From: Competibacteraceae bacterium UBA2788
GTDB lineage: Bacteria > Pseudomonadota > Gammaproteobacteria > Competibacterales > Competibacteraceae
Assembly: GCA_002352185.1 (NCBI GenBank)
Contig: DEHY01000071.1
Span: 472-11,963 of the forward strand
Length of the DNA: 11,492 nt
Reading direction: 5' to 3'
In this document: piece by piece, positions 7,256 through 11,492 of the stretch
Position numbering within the stretch: the first letter of the stretch is position 1
How the letters are laid out: every line of letters begins with the position of its first letter
The notes under the pieces: generated by a model
The model's database searches: none
What the model saw: the letters and a program-made list of their open reading frames with translations, nothing else
Told to the model about the DNA's origin: nothing
Made by a program: the position numbers and the translations under genes

Positions 7256-9454
7256 TTACGGAGCGCACCCCTGACCGATGATCTGGCTAACGCGAGTCTG
7301 GAACTCCGAGGCGTTAACGAATGCTTGCCGCACCTGGTCGCGGGTAGAGCTGCTGAGTTGATTGACCCAGTAGTTGAAGCCGATCAGGTCGCCGTCCCGC
7401 CGCAGAAAGACGTAGTACAGATCGGCCACGAAGTCGCGGTCGCTGCGCTGACGGCTGGTGTATTCGGCGCTGGCGAGGAACTGGCTGGAGATGGATTCAA
7501 CTTCGACACCCACGGCAGCAGCGCTGGTGCATTGCGCGACGCGGAACCGGCCCAGCCAGAAGGCGAAGCCAGCATCATCGGGCAAACGGTTGAGGAAGCC
7601 CCGGTAGAAATCGCCCACGGTGGCGGTTTCGCTGCGGGCGGTGGTGGTGCCGAACAAGTTTTGCATAGCAACGCCGAATTCGGTCGAGAACAGGAAGCTG
7701 AACAGCACTACACTGCGCGGCAGGCCGGCGGTCAGCGGCTGGGTCCAGAAAGCCAATCCACTACTGTCGGGTTCGCGCTTGAAGAAGGTGCGGTAGAGGT
7801 CGGTGATGTACTGAGCATCGCTGGTGTTGCGGTTGAGGTATTCGGCGCTGGTGAAGAACAGACCGGCCATGACCCGGAACACATCCTTGATGTCCAGGCC
7901 CAGACCGCTTGCCCGGGCAGCTTCGTTCCTCCAGGAGGCTAAGCCGTTGATATCTGCGGTTCGGCCTAAAATCGCCTGGTAATAGTGTTCGATCAGGACT
8001 TGATCAGGCGGAAGCGCGCCTGCCTCCACCGCGCCGATGTCCACGGCGCTGCCCATGATGCGCGATACATAGCCGCGCTGGTCGGTGGTGACGCCGACCG
8101 GGACCAGAGTGCTATCGCCGGCGTCAATCATCAGGCTGCCAGGTAAATAGGTCAGTGTGGGACCACCGTTGTTAACCAGCGGGCCGATGGCAGTGCTGAT
8201 GAGTCCGGGCAGAATAATGTCGCTGGCGACCGGGCTGGCGTTCACCAGTCCCGAAACGCCGTTGACGCCAAACAGGTTGTGTCCGTCGGAAACGAACGTG
8301 CCATAGTTTCCGATTTCCCTGGCCGTTGGCGCGGTGTTGCCAGCCACCACGCTGTTACCAATGGACAGGAGGGTGTTGTCGTCGATGTAAATGCCGCCGC
8401 TTCCCGCACTGGCTATATTCCCGGACAGGGTGTTGTTGACCATTTTGAAGACGAAATTACCATCTACGCAAAGGCCGCCACCCCACTTCGCCACATTCTC
8501 GGACAGGGTGTTATTGTGGAAGGCAACAGTCGCGGCTCCTGTGATGTAAATCCCCCCGCCGCAACTGCTTCTGGCTGCATTGCGAAAAAAGGTGTTATGG
8601 GTGATAGTCGCTGTCAAGCCGCTGGAATAAATCCCCCCGCCGGAATAATCGGCGGTGACTGAGTTGTCGGACAGTGTGCTATTGCTGATGGTTAACGTCC
8701 CGTCGCTACAGATCCCTCCGCCCCCGTATTCCCTCTTATTCGCCGACAGAGTGCTGTGGTTAACGGTCACCGTCCCTCCAGAGCGACCGCAGTTATAAAT
8801 CCCACTCTCCTGGTTACCGGATAGGGTACTGTGGTTGACAGTCACTGTCCCGCCGTATCGGTTGTAAATCCCGCTGGCCGCATTATCGGACAGGGTGCTG
8901 TTGTTCACCGCCAAAACGGCGTTTGCGCCATGGTTATAAATCCCACTAGCCACATTGGCAGACAGGATGCTGTTGTTCACGGTCAGCGTCCCGGCATTAT
9001 CAATCCCGTTGCGGCCATTGGTGAGCGTTAGCCCGGAGATAGTTACGGTTGCGTTGCCGCCGACCGTAAAAAGGGTGACACCGTTGCCGAACAGGGTCAG
9101 CGTGCCGGCCCCCGGTCCAATCAGGTCAAGCTTGCCGTTGATGCTGAAATTGCCTACGGTTAACAGCTTGCCGCTGAGGCCGGATTGAAACAGGATGGTG
9201 TTGGCGCCCGCGCCGGGGGCGTTATTGGCATTGAGGAGGGCCTGGCGCAGCGAACCGATGCCGCTGTCATTGAGATTGGTGACGGTGAAGATGGCCGCGC
9301 TGGTGGACTGGCTAAAAATAAACAATAAAATCAATAATATATATGCAATGGGGGGGGTAATGCATGACGAGACATCGGGATTACTCCTGCTCAAGGGGTG
9401 TGGATGAACGTTGCTCGAATGGGACAAACCCAGCGTAAATTGTAGGCGATCCAA
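7256..9454 (-). CDS. Secreted beta-helix protein with choice-of-anchor Q and DUF4214 repeats
   Basis: The open frame of 732 residues starts at TTG 9454, which has no ribosome binding site. A hydrophobic signal segment IAYILLILLFIFSQSTSAA (about 36-54) is followed by IFTVTNLNDSGIGSLRQAL, the CSLREA-type start of many surface proteins. Residues about 130-380 form a right-handed beta-helix of repeats such as LTVNNSTLSDNAASGIYN. Residues about 427-478 (NNGGPTLTYLPGS, MIDAGDS, TDQRG, VDIGAVE) form a choice-of-anchor Q domain. From 487 to the end, four DUF4214-type motifs occur (YYQAILGRTADINGLASW, LYRTFFKREPDSSGLAFW, FYRGFLNRLPDDAGFAFW, LYYVFLRRDGDLIGFNYW). It is probably exported and cell-surface or extracellular; ligand unknown. 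The well-supported start ATG 9373-9375 is one base out of frame because of an 8-base G/C tract (9350-9357); with nine bases the protein would begin MSRHALPPPIAYILL. Phase variation or a sequencing indel is likely. Confidence 0.85.
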   Translation of the reverse strand: MDRLQFTLGLSHSSNVHPHPLSRSNPDVSSCITPPIAYILLILLFIFSQSTSAAIFTVTNLNDSGIGSLRQALLNANNAPGAGANTILFQSGLSGKLLTVGNFSINGKLDLIGPGAGTLTLFGNGVTLFTVGGNATVTISGLTLTNGRNGIDNAGTLTVNNSILSANVASGIYNHGANAVLAVNNSTLSDNAASGIYNRYGGTVTVNHSTLSGNQESGIYNCGRSGGTVTVNHSTLSANKREYGGGGICSDGTLTISNSTLSDNSVTADYSGGGIYSSGLTATITHNTFFRNAARSSCGGGIYITGAATVAFHNNTLSENVAKWGGGLCVDGNFVFKMVNNTLSGNIASAGSGGIYIDDNTLLSIGNSVVAGNTAPTAREIGNYGTFVSDGHNLFGVNGVSGLVNASPVASDIILPGLISTAIGPLVNNGGPTLTYLPGSLMIDAGDSTLVPVGVTTDQRGYVSRIMGSAVDIGAVEAGALPPDQVLIEHYYQAILGRTADINGLASWRNEAARASGLGLDIKDVFRVMAGLFFTSAEYLNRNTSDAQYITDLYRTFFKREPDSSGLAFWTQPLTAGLPRSVVLFSFLFSTEFGVAMQNLFGTTTARSETATVGDFYRGFLNRLPDDAGFAFWLGRFRVAQCTSAAAVGVEVESISSQFLASAEYTSRQRSDRDFVADLYYVFLRRDGDLIGFNYWVNQLSSSTRDQVRQAFVNASEFQTRVSQIIGQGCAP
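8380..9010 (-). repeat. Degenerate intragenic repeats coding the beta-helix
   Basis: Units of roughly 55-80 bases encode turns of the beta-helix. They share the plus-strand phrase GACAGGGTGCTGTTGTTCAC in variable form and ATAAATCCC(A/G)CT. Unit length and sequence vary, and all remain in frame, so this is repeat-protein coding sequence and not a mobile or CRISPR array. The edges are approximate. Confidence 0.75.
9350..9357 (-). repeat. 8-base homopolymer (C on coding strand) at the signal peptide
   Basis: Eight G on the plus strand (eight C in the coding direction) lie between the best start codon (9375) and the hydrophobic core of the signal peptide. Nine C would put ATG 9375 in frame; seven C would put ATG 9365 in frame. 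With eight, ATG 9375 reads 14 codons and stops. Tracts of this kind are classic slipped-strand switches; they are also common places for assembly errors. Confidence 0.75.
9373..9388 (-). promoter_or_regulatory. Strong RBS and ATG, out of frame with the beta-helix gene
   Basis: AGGAG (9384-9388) stands eight bases before ATG (9373-9375), the only well-formed initiation signal for the gene. The ATG frame differs from the main frame by one base at the G8 tract. This makes it the likely true start in the ON state. Confidence 0.7.
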
Positions 9455-9594
9455 AAGCGTTTTTCAGTACACTCCATCACTGTGGCGCTATTCTCGCAAA
9501 ATTTTCAGCCCCGCTCCCAAGCGAACCCGGCCAGATGGCATTGCTCACAGATCCAGTCCATCCATGATCAAACACCCGTCCCGGAATCCTGCCC

Positions 9595-11148
9595 ATGCCC
9601 AACACCCGCCGCAAATTGCCCATTGGCATCCAGACCTTCGCCAAAATCCGCGAGGATGATTACTACTATGTGGACAAGACGCGAATGGCCTGGCGACTGG
9701 CCCAGGAATCCGGCTATTTCTTCCTCTCCCGCCCGCGCCGGTTCGGCAAGAGCCTGCTACTCGATACGCTGAAGGAACTGTTTGAGGGCAACGAACCGCT
9801 GTTTCGCGGCCTGTATATTCATGACCGCTGGGACTGGAAGACCATCTATCCAGTTATTCGCCTGAGCTTTGGCGGCGGGGTGTTGAAATCCCCGCAGAAT
9901 TTGAACGAGGCGCTGCATCGGCAGTTGGATGAACAGGAACACCGTCATGCGCTGCCAGCCCGCTATCCCGATCTGCGCAGCCGCTTCCATGATTTGATCA
10001 CCCGGCGCTGTGAACAAACCGGGCAGCGGGTGGTGGTGCTGGTGGACGAATACGACAAGCCGATTCTCGACAACATCACTGACCGCGAGACCGCCCTGGC
10101 GATGCGGGAAGCTCTCAAGGATTTATACAGCGTGATCAAGGAAGCCGATGCCTCGACCCGTTTCGCTCTCCTGGCCGGAGTGTCGAAATTTAACAAGGTC
10201 AGCCTGTTTTCCGGGCTTAACAATTTGAACGATATCACTGTGGATGCGAACTACTCGGCGATTTGCGGTTATACCGAAACCGATGTGGATACCGTATTCG
10301 CGCCGGAACTGGAGGGATTGGATCGGGAGGAGATTCGCCGCTGGTACAACGGCTACAACTGGCTGGGCGAAGCGGTCTACAACCCCTTTGATTTGCTATT
10401 GCTGTTCGACAAGCGCCAGTTTCACCCATGGTGGTTTGAAACGGGAACCCCGGGTTTTCTGGTCAAATTACTGGCTGAGCGCGGCTTCTTTACGCCGAAT
10501 CTGGCCCGACTGCGCACCGGGATGGAACTGCTGTCCTCATTTGACGTGGAGCAAATCGCTATCGAAGCGCTGCTGTTCCAGACCGGCTATCTGACCCTTC
10601 ACCAAGCCGAAGAACCTCTGCTGGGTCACTGGATTTACACCTTGGGCTACCCCAACCACGAAGTGGAATCCAGCCTCAACGCCAGCCTGCTGACCGTCTA
10701 CACCGATGACCCCAGCCAGAGTTTCGCCCACCGGTTGCGCTTGCTGGATTTGCTGTTGGCCCACGATTTAGCCGGATTAAAAGACCTGTTCCAAGCCTTC
10801 TTCGCCAGCATCCCGCATCAGTGGTATGACAATAACCCAATAGCCCGGTACGAAGGCTATTACGCTAGCGTCTTTTACAGCTACTTTGCTGCCCTGGGGT
10901 TGGACATCCTCCTGGAAGACGCTACGCATCAGGGGCGCATTGACATGACGGTGAAGTTCCGAGGGCGGATTTACCTGTTTGAATTCAAGGTGGTGGAGTT
11001 ATTCCCGGACGGTCGCGCCCTGCAACAAATCAAGGACAGGGGCTATGCCGAGAAATACCGGGCGCTCGGTCAGCCGATTCACCTGATCGGCATCGAATTT
11101 AGCCGGGCCGAGCGCAATATAGTAGGGTTTGAAGTGGAGACGGCTTAG
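9595..11148 (+). CDS. AAA-ATPase-like / PD-(D/E)XK nuclease family protein
   Basis: The 517-residue product has the usual two-part layout of the AAA-ATPase_like (PF09820) plus PDDEXK_9 (PF08011) family. The N-terminus LPIGIQTFAKIREDDYYYVDKT is typical up to one residue choice; the P-loop variant is RPRRFGKS (46-53) and Walker B is VVVLVDEYDKP (146-156). The C-terminal nuclease-like fold shows GRID (447-450), YLFEFKV with E463 and K465, and ALQQIKDRGYAEKY (475-488), so the PD-(D/E)XK active-site residues appear present. Members are often found in many copies per genome in accessory regions; no function is established, though DNA cleavage or mobile-element roles are suggested by the folds. The start ATG 9595 has only a weak GGA about nine bases upstream but matches the family start. 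It is divergent from the beta-helix gene and followed by the second repeat. Confidence 0.9.
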   Translation: MPNTRRKLPIGIQTFAKIREDDYYYVDKTRMAWRLAQESGYFFLSRPRRFGKSLLLDTLKELFEGNEPLFRGLYIHDRWDWKTIYPVIRLSFGGGVLKSPQNLNEALHRQLDEQEHRHALPARYPDLRSRFHDLITRRCEQTGQRVVVLVDEYDKPILDNITDRETALAMREALKDLYSVIKEADASTRFALLAGVSKFNKVSLFSGLNNLNDITVDANYSAICGYTETDVDTVFAPELEGLDREEIRRWYNGYNWLGEAVYNPFDLLLLFDKRQFHPWWFETGTPGFLVKLLAERGFFTPNLARLRTGMELLSSFDVEQIAIEALLFQTGYLTLHQAEEPLLGHWIYTLGYPNHEVESSLNASLLTVYTDDPSQSFAHRLRLLDLLLAHDLAGLKDLFQAFFASIPHQWYDNNPIARYEGYYASVFYSYFAALGLDILLEDATHQGRIDMTVKFRGRIYLFEFKVVELFPDGRALQQIKDRGYAEKYRALGQPIHLIGIEFSRAERNIVGFEVETA

Positions 11149-11188
11149 CCAGCGCCATCGCTGGATAAAAAACCCCTGATGGCTATTG

Positions 11189-11342
11189 ATCGGCGACCGA
11201 ACGCTATAGCAATCCTGAATCCCCCCAACTCGCCTTTGCCAAAATCCCCCCGCTCGCGTCACTCGCGCCCCCCTTTGACAAAGGGGGGTTGAGGGGATTT
11301 GGCTTTATGCTCCGCCTACCACTTGCCCGCTACCGGCAAATC
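11189..11342. repeat. 154-base direct repeat, copy 2, with nested hairpin
   Basis: Second copy of 6981-7134, same orientation, 3 mismatches. The 9-base stem lies at 11268-11276 and 11280-11288 with loop GAC in place of GCC, so the stem is conserved while the loop varied. Bases 11316-11342 are coding: they hold the end of the FG-GAP-like gene. It lies between convergent genes, as copy 1 does. Together the copies form direct repeats 4208 bases apart, able to recombine and delete the segment between. Confidence 0.95.
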
Positions 11343-11492
11343 GCCTTGCTGGCCGAAACTGCCGAACAGGCATTTATCCTGCCCGCCGTCCTGCTGGCAG
11401 CCATCCCATTGCCCATTACCGTTGTAGTCGAGATACCAGGTTCCGTTGCGGAACACCCCGACCTTGGCTTTGCCGTCGCCGTTCCAGTCGCC
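11316..11492 (-). CDS. FG-GAP/VCBS-like repeat protein, C-terminal end (partial)
   Basis: The last 58 codons and TAG stop of a gene that enters from the right edge. It reads GDWNGDGKAKVGVFRNGTWY, then LDYNGNGQWDGCQQDGG and ends FGSFGQQGDLPVAGKW. The DWNGDGKAKVGVFR motif is the calcium-binding-like DxNGDG loop of FG-GAP/VCBS beta-propeller or solenoid repeats found in exported proteins. The closing DLPVAGKW looks like the start of a further repeat (family repeats continue as GDWNGDG), cut short by the stop. The N-terminus and total length lie outside the window. Its last nine codons belong to the 154-base repeat. Confidence 0.8.
   Translation of the reverse strand, partial: GDWNGDGKAKVGVFRNGTWYLDYNGNGQWDGCQQDGGQDKCLFGSFGQQGDLPVAGKW

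Noticed and set aside
8380..9010. Repeated phrases resembling a CRISPR or satellite array
   Set aside because: Units are degenerate, of unequal length, in frame, and encode the beta-helix turns; there are no constant repeats with unique spacers.
11149..11164. Inverted repeat CCAGCG-CCAT-CGCTGG after the AAA-ATPase-like gene as intrinsic terminator
   Set aside because: An A-run, not a T-run, follows it on the coding strand, and the stem is only six bases.

Overview
The window reads as chromosome of a gammaproteobacterium of moderate to high GC. PrkA and YeaH are close to their Escherichia coli counterparts YeaG and YeaH along their whole length. The mix of an AAA-ATPase-like/PD-(D/E)XK gene, DUF4214 and FG-GAP surface proteins and C-rich hairpin repeats resembles Candidatus Competibacter-type genomes. 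The genus-level idea is inference only.

Bases 1-5380, minus strand, hold the conserved stress operon prkA (yeaG) - yeaH (DUF444) - spoVR (ycgB). prkA and yeaH are 18 bases apart; yeaH and spoVR overlap by 4 bases (ATGA). The main discovery lies in spoVR, which is open from 2174 through the left window edge. Its reading frame is interrupted at the most conserved motif, NEGWA^C, by a complete 406-residue intein (120-1337). The intein has Cys1, a terminal His-Asn followed by Cys+1, and a two-motif LAGLIDADG homing endonuclease that seems to carry an extra helix-turn-helix. SpoVR would need protein splicing to become whole.

Bases 5381-5905 are the divergent control region. It holds a good sigma-54 (-24/-12) promoter match reading toward prkA and, about 220 bases further upstream, a perfect palindrome of the GCAC-N7-GTGC form recognised by NtrC. 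An AI-2E/PerM-family permease gene (5906-6970, plus) follows.

Bases 6971-11342 are accessory. A 154-base repeat occurs twice in the same orientation (6981-7134 and 11189-11342, 3 mismatches). It brackets a 4.2 kb segment with a secreted beta-helix/DUF4214 protein (minus) and an AAA-ATPase-like/PD-(D/E)XK protein (plus). The best start codon of the beta-helix gene is out of frame by exactly one base because of an 8-base homopolymer, which looks like a phase-variation switch or a homopolymer counting error. Each repeat includes the last eight codons and stop of an FG-GAP-like gene. The copy at the right edge is still attached to its gene (11316-11492, partial); the copy at 7108-7134 is an orphan tail.
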